A DNA stretch of 64,000 nucleotides, taken from the NCBI GenBank assembly GCA_937899715.1, contig CALCNX010000029.1, forward strand, positions 1 to 64,000, in the 5' to 3' direction. This DNA comes from an uncultured bacterium. GTDB lineage: Bacteria > Bacteroidota > Ignavibacteria > Kapaibacteriales > UBA4661. The position numbers were made by a program, and so were the translations under genes. This document shows, one piece after another, positions 34,450 to 41,523 of this stretch. The notes beneath the pieces are model-generated. The model had not been told where the DNA came from. It worked only from the letters and a program-made list of their open reading frames with translations, and did no database searches. Within the stretch, counting starts at the first letter, position 1. Every line of letters starts with the position of its first letter.

Positions 34450-35409
34450 ATGCGATTACTCATTATCGAAGATACTCCTCAAACAATAACCCATATTCAA
34501 TGCCTCCTTCCGCGCCTTATTGACGAGGAGGATGTAGCGGGCGTGTGCTATGTTTCCTCACTTACCGAAGCACGAAATTGTGCCGAGATTTTTACTCCAA
34601 ATACCGTTTTATTCGACATCAATCTCCCTGACGGCAGTGGTTTCGAGATTGTGTCTGAGTGGCACGACCGCAATATAACGTTCCTCTGTATGAGCGCCTA
34701 CCCGCGCGAACACTATATTGACGAACTTCTGTCTGCCGAATGTCTGGCATTTGTGGAAAAAGATGTGGCAATGGTTCGCTTCCGCGACCAACTCTATGCG
34801 GCTCTCCAAAAGGCGTTACAGAAGCTCCTTAAAAAAAGGTCAGAATTGCAGGATTATATTGATGCTCTTGAGCACGGACGCAAGCTGGAACGCCGCTTGA
34901 AAGAAACGGAGGCAAAATTGCTCGCTGTCAAGCAAGGACTACCCACGCCGGGCTTTCAGCCTTCCAATGAACCGATTGACCGCTTTCAGCGTTCGATAAT
35001 AAAATTACCCGTTCAGAGCAGCAACGGACAGGAAATGCTTACCATGTTTTTCCTTGAATCCATTCTATACGCAGAAGCTGACGGTAAAGATATACACCTT
35101 GTCTCACAGGGTGGTACGGCATTAGTTAAGATGCCGCTCGGAGAATTAGAAGAACGTCTTTCGCCGAAAGATTTCATGCGGTGCCATAAGTCGTATATTG
35201 TTCGTGTGAGCGCAATACAACGGGCAACTGCAACCGAACTGTTTCTTTCTAATGACGAAACTGTGCCTGTGGCGCGGAGCTACAAAGAAACCACAAAAAT
35301 CACCATCAACGCACACTTTGGGGAAGATAGCGCTAATAATCCGTTTCGTGCCAAGCGGAGCAGAAGTTCTGGGGGGGGGGTAGAAAATAATATTGGGTGT
35401 CTTTTGTAG
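34450..35409 (+). CDS. LytTR-family response regulator
   Basis: This two-component transcription factor has 319 residues from the ATG at 34450; the frame is open to 34354, but that part is not receiver-like. The receiver (1-125) has the acidic pair E7-D8, phospho-acceptor Asp56 (LFDINLPDGSG) and the conserved Ser and Lys positions. A coiled linker (about 125-170) follows, then a LytTR DNA-binding domain (about 200-300) with ILYAEADGKDIHLVS and FMRCHKSYIVRVSAI. The last dozen residues are encoded across a run of ten G (35371-35380), so strand slippage would change or remove the tail. No kinase is adjacent. Confidence 0.9.
   Translation: MRLLIIEDTPQTITHIQCLLPRLIDEEDVAGVCYVSSLTEARNCAEIFTPNTVLFDINLPDGSGFEIVSEWHDRNITFLCMSAYPREHYIDELLSAECLAFVEKDVAMVRFRDQLYAALQKALQKLLKKRSELQDYIDALEHGRKLERRLKETEAKLLAVKQGLPTPGFQPSNEPIDRFQRSIIKLPVQSSNGQEMLTMFFLESILYAEADGKDIHLVSQGGTALVKMPLGELEERLSPKDFMRCHKSYIVRVSAIQRATATELFLSNDETVPVARSYKETTKITINAHFGEDSANNPFRAKRSRSSGGGVENNIGCLL
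35371..35380 (+). repeat. Run of ten G inside the LytTR regulator gene
   Basis: Ten G encode three glycines near the C-terminus. With nine G the frame meets TAG at once; with eleven it meets TAA after three more codons. The present frame continues nine codons to TAG. A possible contingency tract or a sequencing-error site. Confidence 0.75.
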
Positions 35410-35465
35410 TTTCCTGCCCCTGTCCAAAAACTGCAAAAATAGCCACAATTTGTGAATTTTGCTTC

Positions 35466-35507
35466 TTAAGTATGTCATTCATTCCGTTAAGTATGTCATT
35501 CATTCTT
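35466..35507 (+). repeat. Two tandem 21-base repeats
   Basis: TTAAGTATGTCATTCATTC is repeated with a 21-base period, the copies differing only in the last two bases (CG against TT), in the gap after the LytTR gene. The function is unknown. Confidence 0.7.
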
Positions 35508-35556
35508 AGGGCTTGCACAAGTGAAGAAAAAGTGTGTAGATTTGCGCAACAAAAAA

Positions 35557-35610
35557 GCCCGCTCTTCGCACGTTGTGAGTTTGCAGCTCACGACATTCTC
35601 AAAAGCGGGC
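35557..35610 (+). terminator. Long interrupted hairpin, possible terminator or leader structure
   Basis: Outer arms GCCCGCT (35557-35563) and AGCGGGC (35604-35610) enclose an inner stem GTTGTGAG/CTCACGAC with one wobble. No T run follows on the + strand, but six A precede the first arm, giving a T run on the minus strand. It lies about 100 bases before the next gene. Confidence 0.4.
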
Positions 35611-35677
35611 AAATGGAAAGTTTGTCGTCTATCCGTTTGCAATATACATAAAAGGGAAACAGAGTGCGAAGAGTGAG

Positions 35678-36925
35678 GTGTATTTTCTTACTCTTATTTT
35701 TTGGAGATTTCATGTCCTATTTTGGAATGAAGGCGGTAAAAGCCTTTGCATTTGGTGTTGTAATGAAGCCACGCAGGTAGCAAAAACGATTGCGCCGGAA
35801 GCGGAAGCAGTCAATGTCAGCGCAGGTAAAGGCGTTCAAAGTACGCAGTTGACGGCTCTCCAGAGGCAGGAACTCAACGCATTGTATGAGTTCCGTACGT
35901 TATCTGTGGAACAACGCGAGCAGAAAAAGCGCGAGTTCTTGGCACAGCCGGATGTCATACAAACCTCTCAAGGCTTGGAAGAATTGGCACAGATGATAGC
36001 TGTAGCAGTTGAAGACAAACAACTCCGTGACCGCATCTATGAAAAGTGCTTGGAAAAATTTGATGGCGCGACCAATACACTGTGGAAGCACTTGGAAGAA
36101 GACAGCAAACTTCGGATAAATGGCGGCTGGAACAACCGTTTGAGCGCTCTTGCGGATAAACGTAGCGGTAACAGCATTGTACGCAGCATTGGTAATCTCG
36201 AATCAGCCATTGCTAAATATGAGCGTACATTAAATGCTCCTCTGCATATTTTCTGGGCTTTCCCTGAAAATTGGGATAGAAAAACCACGCCGTTAGTTGC
36301 CTTCAATACCATTGGCACCAAGAGCAAGGGCGCTGTGACTGCATACGACAGCAAAGGCAATTCAATACAGGTCAATCAACAAATTGCTGAAAAGCGCCCT
36401 GTTTTGGTTATTGCCTTCAACGAGCGTACTGCTGTTGATGGTACTCCGAAACGAAATGTGCAAAGTATTGGTGCAGCAGGCACTCGTAAAGCAAATGCGG
36501 CAACACAAAGTGCCGATGATATTGTCTTATCGCAGGCGTGGTTTGATTCCGGTAATGATGATGGACAACATCCGGGGCGTAAGAAGGAAGATTTGTATGA
36601 CGAATGGAATGAAGGTCCGCCAGAATTCACCTGCGATGTGTTATTGGTTGAAGGCGGTACACGAGTTCAGGATAATTACCTTGGGAATATTGGGTTAGGA
36701 ATGTGGACAAATGTATGGTACTGGAACCAGTCATATTTCCCACCTCTTCAACAGTCTTTCGTTATTGGCTCGTGGCCTTCCGGTGTTGGGTCGCTTTACA
36801 TAAAGTATTGGGAAGATGATTGGTGGATATTTGATGATTATGTTGGTGCACACACCATTACGAAAAACCCTAATGGTTCATATGAGCATTCCGGCTTCAA
36901 TCCCCAAGCCCGATATAATTGGTAA
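35678..36925 (+). CDS. Unrecognised exported protein, likely lipoprotein with a frameshifted leader
   Basis: The family is not recognised. The body (from about residue 28) resembles the lipoprotein encoded next at 36982: both share a helical N-part ending FDG.T..LW, then PLV.F..., a YD..GN..Q...Q.A.K.PV..I..NERT..DGT segment, and a late GPPEF or GPEFF. The frame can start only at GTG 35678 and has no proper signal. A GGAG-preceded ATG at 35712 in another frame reads MSYFGMKAVKAFAFGVV, a plausible leader, but ends at 35780. A one-base indel near 35755-35765 would join this leader to CNEATQ in the long frame and create a lipobox-like cysteine. The gene may be inactive or carry a sequencing error. 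Confidence 0.6.
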   Translation: MYFLTLIFWRFHVLFWNEGGKSLCIWCCNEATQVAKTIAPEAEAVNVSAGKGVQSTQLTALQRQELNALYEFRTLSVEQREQKKREFLAQPDVIQTSQGLEELAQMIAVAVEDKQLRDRIYEKCLEKFDGATNTLWKHLEEDSKLRINGGWNNRLSALADKRSGNSIVRSIGNLESAIAKYERTLNAPLHIFWAFPENWDRKTTPLVAFNTIGTKSKGAVTAYDSKGNSIQVNQQIAEKRPVLVIAFNERTAVDGTPKRNVQSIGAAGTRKANAATQSADDIVLSQAWFDSGNDDGQHPGRKKEDLYDEWNEGPPEFTCDVLLVEGGTRVQDNYLGNIGLGMWTNVWYWNQSYFPPLQQSFVIGSWPSGVGSLYIKYWEDDWWIFDDYVGAHTITKNPNGSYEHSGFNPQARYNW

Positions 36926-36981
36926 TATCATATTTCCCAATAACCAAACATCCGTGAATCCCAAAAACGAAAGAAATAATC

Positions 36982-38214
36982 ATGAAAAAATTCAGAAATA
37001 TCACAATAGCAACCCTGAGTTTTGCGCTCTTGATAGCCAGCTGTACCAATAACGATGTCATCGGTACTGACGCTCGCATTCAAGAAAAGTCGCTTACAAA
37101 AACAAGTGTTGCGTGGAAAAACCTTGAAGGCATCAGCATCTCAACAGAAAATCTGGCACTGAACAAAGAGCTGGAAAATCTTGCAAAAGCTGTAGCTGTT
37201 ACGCTGAAAGAGCAATCACTACAAAACGAACTCCACAAAAGCGTGATGGCACGATTTGACGGAGAAACAGAAATTCTTTGGAACGCATTGAACGCTGACC
37301 GCACAATGTCCAATGCCGTAGGAAGTGCTATCGGCTCAACCGATTGGTCTAATGCCGTCGCAAAAAGTGGCGGAGCATCGGTATTCCGTTCAAGTGCTGA
37401 TATAGAAACATTAGTGCGCAAAAGTGCGAAAGCATATTATGCGAACTTGCATTTATACTGGCACAACGCAGAAAAATGGGATGGCAAAACTGCTCCTTTG
37501 GTCACCTTTGTTCCTACCGGTGTGGATGTGGAAAAAGCAAAAATTACTACATTGACGGGGTATGATGCTGAGGGAAATATGTATCAAATAGACGAGCAAA
37601 CAGCACAAAAATATCCGGTTGTAATTATTGGACCGAATGAGCGTACCAATAATGATGGCACATTGATTGACGGCTTTTCAGCGGCTGCACGTCCCTCGAA
37701 AACTGCCCGGACACAGGCGATTGCTGATTTTCGGCTGGACTGGCTTAGTTTTAATTCCGCGAAGGCAGATGACATCTGGGAATCATGGTTTTCGGGCGGA
37801 CCGGAGTTTTTTGCCTCTATTAACGTTGTAAATCCTACAAGCTATACTCTTGGGTTTGAACATACACGCTGGAATTTTGCTGCGGGGCAAATTGCCGCGT
37901 GGCAATGTGATGGTCGAGTGATTGGTGGCTGGACAGGCGGCTTCACAAAGCCTGTGTCGTGGGATACCGATTATTACCGAACACTTAACTTCCGTTGGTT
38001 TGAGCATGATCCGGCTTCAGAGACCACCACGACCGTAGGACTCTCCTATAAAGTTCCCAATGTACTGTTTCCAATGGCTGATCTTACTATAAATGCCAGT
38101 ACAACTACAAAAGTTACCAACGGCGATGACCCAATGGATATTATGACCATTGATTACGTCAATCCCACACGGTACTATGGCAACGGCGCACCGTTTATGA
38201 TGGTTATTTATTAA
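36982..38214 (+). CDS. Lipoprotein of unrecognised family, homologue of the preceding gene
   Basis: The family is not recognised. The 410 residues start with a clear lipoprotein signal, MKKFRNITIATLSFALLIASC (lipobox IASC, Cys21). The first half is helical and polar (to about 155). The second half is rich in aromatic residues and beta structure, with LVTFVPTG, TGYDAEGNMYQIDEQTAQ and PNERTNNDGT, all shared with the neighbour at 35678. The pair is a tandem duplication, now diverged. It lies 56 bases after its homologue and is followed by a terminator. A surface or periplasmic role is likely but unknown. Confidence 0.75.
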   Translation: MKKFRNITIATLSFALLIASCTNNDVIGTDARIQEKSLTKTSVAWKNLEGISISTENLALNKELENLAKAVAVTLKEQSLQNELHKSVMARFDGETEILWNALNADRTMSNAVGSAIGSTDWSNAVAKSGGASVFRSSADIETLVRKSAKAYYANLHLYWHNAEKWDGKTAPLVTFVPTGVDVEKAKITTLTGYDAEGNMYQIDEQTAQKYPVVIIGPNERTNNDGTLIDGFSAAARPSKTARTQAIADFRLDWLSFNSAKADDIWESWFSGGPEFFASINVVNPTSYTLGFEHTRWNFAAGQIAAWQCDGRVIGGWTGGFTKPVSWDTDYYRTLNFRWFEHDPASETTTTVGLSYKVPNVLFPMADLTINASTTTKVTNGDDPMDIMTIDYVNPTRYYGNGAPFMMVIY

Positions 38215-38246
38215 GCACCCTAAGAATTATCTAACTCTTGTTATTT

Positions 38247-38306
38247 ACCTGTCAGTCGTTCACAACTTACTTTCGAGTATCGGCAGCGGCTGACAGGTTG
38301 TTTTTG
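38247..38306 (+). terminator. Terminator after the lipoprotein pair
   Basis: Twelve-base arms (ACCTGTCAGTCG at 38247-38258; CGGCTGACAGGT at 38287-38298) pair with one wobble, followed by TGTTTTTG. It separates the lipoproteins from the next run of envelope genes. Confidence 0.75.
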
Positions 38307-38317
38307 AATTTGTTATT

Positions 38318-39055
38318 ATGCAACCGAATCTATTTCAGCATCCCAAAAACATTAGTCTGATTTCCACTTTCGGCTCCCTTTGTTTTGTCGTTTGCTTGCT
38401 TTGTTTAAGCGGAGCCTCCGGTATGGCTCAAGATATTGGTCGCACTCAATTACCACCGATACGCCCCGCAAGCAACCACATCGTATGGGGTGGCAGTATT
38501 GCTGCAGGCGATGGCACACTGGGGGGGAGCGGCGAACCAATGTTCACAATGATGTACTCGCGTTCTTTCGCCTCCGTACTTGAAGGAGAACTTGCAGTTC
38601 ATTACCTTCCGGTTCAGTATTGGCGCAAGCCACCCGGCTGGTATGAGGATTTTCGCTATATCACGCTCACGTGGATTTTCGATGGCTCACTCATGGTACA
38701 ACCATTTGCCGAAAGTACATTCCTACAAGGATTTCGCATTGGTGGGGGCTTGTCTGTACGGTACTTGCGGGCGTTATCAACACAGTATATTGGAAATGGT
38801 TTATCGCACAACGGAACGGATACGACATTTTATCCAAATACACGGGTTGCAAACTATGCGGTAAACTCTTCCATCGGCGCAAATATCAAACTGGATTATC
38901 TCGTTCCCTTGAGTCCACGGGTAGATTTGGGTTTTCGAGCACAAGCAGTATTGTTATTTTTTCCTTTTGAGGGTGTAATCGTTCAAGGCTCCACTTTCTA
39001 TACAGGGCGTGGCGGTCTTGGTAGTGCAGGCGTTTATCTTCGTCTTAATTGGTAA
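38318..39055 (+). CDS. Putative outer membrane beta-barrel protein A
   Basis: No named family is recognised. The 245 residues have a signal peptide (hydrophobic core about 14-34, cleavage near GMAQ) and then alternating strands with many aromatic and glycine positions, ending GLGSAGVYLRLNW with a C-terminal aromatic residue as in outer-membrane barrels. Segments SFASVLEGELAVHYLP and GANIKLDYLVPLSPRVDLGFRAQ correspond to DYRLTSLLGIELSAHFL and GANAHLEYWIPLGGMIDMGF in the next gene, so the two are homologues. A run of seven G lies at 38521-38527. Confidence 0.6.
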   Translation: MQPNLFQHPKNISLISTFGSLCFVVCLLCLSGASGMAQDIGRTQLPPIRPASNHIVWGGSIAAGDGTLGGSGEPMFTMMYSRSFASVLEGELAVHYLPVQYWRKPPGWYEDFRYITLTWIFDGSLMVQPFAESTFLQGFRIGGGLSVRYLRALSTQYIGNGLSHNGTDTTFYPNTRVANYAVNSSIGANIKLDYLVPLSPRVDLGFRAQAVLLFFPFEGVIVQGSTFYTGRGGLGSAGVYLRLNW

Positions 39056-39077
39056 CGTTCACAGAGAATAAATCATT

Positions 39078-39881
39078 ATGCAAACAATTTCAAGAACCAT
39101 AATCGTGTTACTGTACATTGGCTTATTGCTTTTTCTGCCCATTACATTGCTATCAAATATAACTCAACCATTCTCTCCTCCCGCAACAGCAGATAACGAC
39201 TCGCTCCTTTCGCAAACACCCCTTGGAGCGTTTCAAGAGCATACAATTGGAGCCGGAACGAGCGTTGTCATCAGCGATGTTTTTGCGGATATGCTGATTT
39301 ACAATCCGGGGCTAATGCTTTCAATCTTCTACGACTATCGCTTGACTTCATTGCTTGGTATAGAACTCAGCGCTCATTTTCTTGAAGCATCGCGTATTGA
39401 TGATGGAATTTACCCCGCCGGACAGCCTTCGCTTAGTTTGCCTCTTGTGATAAAATTTGAGCAAAATCAACGGTTGGCATATAGCATGAGCAGCAATATA
39501 AATACAGTCTTTACGCCCTTTGCAGATATTGATGGTTGGGCACGACTTCAAGGCGGAGCGGGAGTATCGGTACGCTCGGCAGGGATAATGTACATTCGGA
39601 ATAGAATTGACCCCAAAGCAAAACAGAATTTTGAAATCGTCTATTCTCGCCAAACCGCTCTTGGAGCCAACGCCCATCTGGAATACTGGATACCACTCGG
39701 CGGAATGATTGATATGGGTTTTCGTCTTCATGGTCAAGTCTTTTTTGCACCGATTGTTGTGTCGGGTGACAGCATACCAATTTCGACATCATTGCGGCGC
39801 TATGGTCCCTTGCCGCCGGGCATCAACGATGCTATAATTGGGTCTGCGGGGCTTGGTCTATTCTTCCGTCTGGGTTTTTAG
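39078..39881 (+). CDS. Putative outer membrane beta-barrel protein B
   Basis: No named family is recognised. The 267 residues have an N-terminal hydrophobic segment (about 8-28), a polar stretch and a beta-rich body ending IIGSAGLGLFFRLGF, an outer-membrane-type C-terminus with terminal phenylalanine. It is homologous to the preceding gene (shared order of GA..HLEYW.PL...IDMGFR and terminal GSAGLGL.FRL). Gap to the previous gene: 22 bases; they look co-transcribed. Confidence 0.6.
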   Translation: MQTISRTIIVLLYIGLLLFLPITLLSNITQPFSPPATADNDSLLSQTPLGAFQEHTIGAGTSVVISDVFADMLIYNPGLMLSIFYDYRLTSLLGIELSAHFLEASRIDDGIYPAGQPSLSLPLVIKFEQNQRLAYSMSSNINTVFTPFADIDGWARLQGGAGVSVRSAGIMYIRNRIDPKAKQNFEIVYSRQTALGANAHLEYWIPLGGMIDMGFRLHGQVFFAPIVVSGDSIPISTSLRRYGPLPPGINDAIIGSAGLGLFFRLGF

Positions 39882-39922
39882 TCGTTACAAACCATTCATT
39901 TTCTTAACCTTTTTTTACTCTC

Positions 39923-40513
39923 ATGCGACAGTACATCATGCTTCTTCTGGCGATAGCCTTCATGCCCACCTTTTGCCTTTCGCAAACCATCACCCTTGAA
40001 GGCGGCGGCGGGTATTTTCAAGGGAACTCTACTGCTGCCTTTGGTGTGGCGGTGCAAGTGCCCGTCTTTGATAAATTCTCTCTCTTTGGCTCTCTTACGC
40101 GCCTCACCACGAATGACCCGCGACGAGCAGCATCAGCGAACGACGCATTAAAGCGTTTTGCTGCAAACCGCGATGCTTTTGTCTTTGCCGATAATGTTGT
40201 TTTTGGTCCCTTCTGGGGGAATCAGCTTTTGAGCTTGGGCATCACCTACACTGTGGGCAAAGTCGAAAACTTTACATTTGATGTTGGTGCGGGCTGGTGC
40301 GACATAGAACGCAGCTATCTGTGGGCTTCGCTCAATATGCCTGATAATTTAGAATACCGTGAATCCCCAACACCGTTTATCTATCAATCCGTAACAGTCT
40401 TTGGTATTGCGCATTATCCTTTAAGTCCTGCATTTTCGCTGCAAGGCAAACTGGCGCTCTACGGCACAACACACGGCATGGCAACTGTTGGTATAAGCTG
40501 GAAGCCTTTTTAA
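39923..40513 (+). CDS. Putative small outer membrane beta-barrel protein C
   Basis: The 196-residue protein has a signal peptide (1-20, cleavage near CLSQ). The mature start TITLEGGGGYFQGNS resembles TITLESGAAAVPTLL of the protein at 40838, and the end ALYGTTHGMATVGISWKPF resembles AAYGTEHFTATVGISFMPW there. The two are paralogues, with aromatic-ended strands typical of eight- to ten-strand barrels. The role is unknown. It sits in a run of similar genes on one strand. Confidence 0.6.
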   Translation: MRQYIMLLLAIAFMPTFCLSQTITLEGGGGYFQGNSTAAFGVAVQVPVFDKFSLFGSLTRLTTNDPRRAASANDALKRFAANRDAFVFADNVVFGPFWGNQLLSLGITYTVGKVENFTFDVGAGWCDIERSYLWASLNMPDNLEYRESPTPFIYQSVTVFGIAHYPLSPAFSLQGKLALYGTTHGMATVGISWKPF

Positions 40514-40539
40514 CTCTCTTTTCAATTTCAATCATACAT

Positions 40540-40821
40540 TTGGAGATTACGAATTCGCAAGCCCTAACATTCACAGATGTCTCGAAAGAAAACCCTTCGG
40601 ATGAAATTATTATTGGCTTTATGGATACTCCCAACATCTTCGGTCAGCAGCGTCTGAGCGGCTTCCTCCAAACCCGCTACAAACTCTCCGATAACTTTGC
40701 CCTACAAGGAAAAATAGCGGCATACGGCACAGAACATTTTACCGCAACCGTCGGTATCAGTTTTATGCCGTGGGGCGATAAAACCTCACTTGCACAGCTT
40801 TTTAATCCCAACCAACCCTGA
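40540..40821 (+). pseudogene. 5'-truncated duplicate of the beta-barrel gene at 40838
   Basis: The only start is a TTG, and the reading frame has no signal peptide. About 55 C-terminal residues (RLSGFLQTRYKLSDNFALQG through AAYGTEHFTATVGISFMPWG) are almost identical to the end of the next gene, while upstream only a short unrelated stretch is left. The DNA is nearly identical too, which points to a recent partial duplication or gene conversion. It is unlikely to make a stable product. Confidence 0.75.
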
Positions 40822-40837
40822 TTTTTAATATTTTGCT

Positions 40838-41500
40838 ATGAAGAAAGTCTTTTGCCTTGCGCTTTGTTGCCTACTATGGTGGTGTATCCCTCCTCAGGCA
40901 ACCTCACAAACTATTACCCTCGAAAGCGGCGCTGCTGCCGTTCCCACATTACTTCCTTCGTGGACAGTGGGCGGAAGCCTGCAAATCACTGTGATAGAAC
41001 GTTTTTCCATCGGTGCAAGTTATTATCGCTGGGCAGATAATCGCGATAGGCAGGATGTTATTGATAAGTATCCCCTTCGTGATTCGCGCAGTCCAAATTT
41101 TGTTTTTCCTCAGCTGTCCATAAAAAATATGTACTGGGGAAATAATGTTTTTGTAGTGTACGGATTATATAAGCCGTTCGAGACAGAACTAATAAGCCTT
41201 GAGATAGGGCTTGGCTGGTCATTTCTTGAGTATTCATTATTGGACGCAGGTATTGGCGTTCCCGACGCAGGTAACAACTATTTGCATGATAAACTTGGCT
41301 TCAAAGATCGCCCGGAAACGCCCGGACCGCAGCGTTTGAGCGGTCTCATCCAAATCCGCTACAAACTCTCCGATAACTTTGCCCTGCAAGGAAAAATAGC
41401 GGCATACGGCACAGAACATTTTACTGCAACTGTCGGTATCAGTTTTATGCCCTGGGGTGATACATTCTCTCTTGCAAGTCTTTTTGCTCCTACAAAATAA
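40838..41500 (+). CDS. Putative small outer membrane beta-barrel protein D
   Basis: The 220 residues have a signal peptide (1-24, cleavage near ATSQ), then beta-rich sequence with GASYYRWADNRDRQD and the C-terminal hairpins YKLSDNFALQGKIAAYGT and TATVGISFMPWGD. It is paralogous to the gene at 39923, and its last quarter is duplicated at 40540. A TonB receptor gene begins 24 bases downstream, so the cluster may be one transcript. The role is unknown. Confidence 0.6.
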   Translation: MKKVFCLALCCLLWWCIPPQATSQTITLESGAAAVPTLLPSWTVGGSLQITVIERFSIGASYYRWADNRDRQDVIDKYPLRDSRSPNFVFPQLSIKNMYWGNNVFVVYGLYKPFETELISLEIGLGWSFLEYSLLDAGIGVPDAGNNYLHDKLGFKDRPETPGPQRLSGLIQIRYKLSDNFALQGKIAAYGTEHFTATVGISFMPWGDTFSLASLFAPTK

Positions 41501-41523
41501 TTTCTTCACCCATTGTTGTTGAT

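Noticed and set aside
35466..35507. CRISPR-like repeat
   Set aside because: There are only two directly adjacent 21-base units with no spacers and no cas genes.
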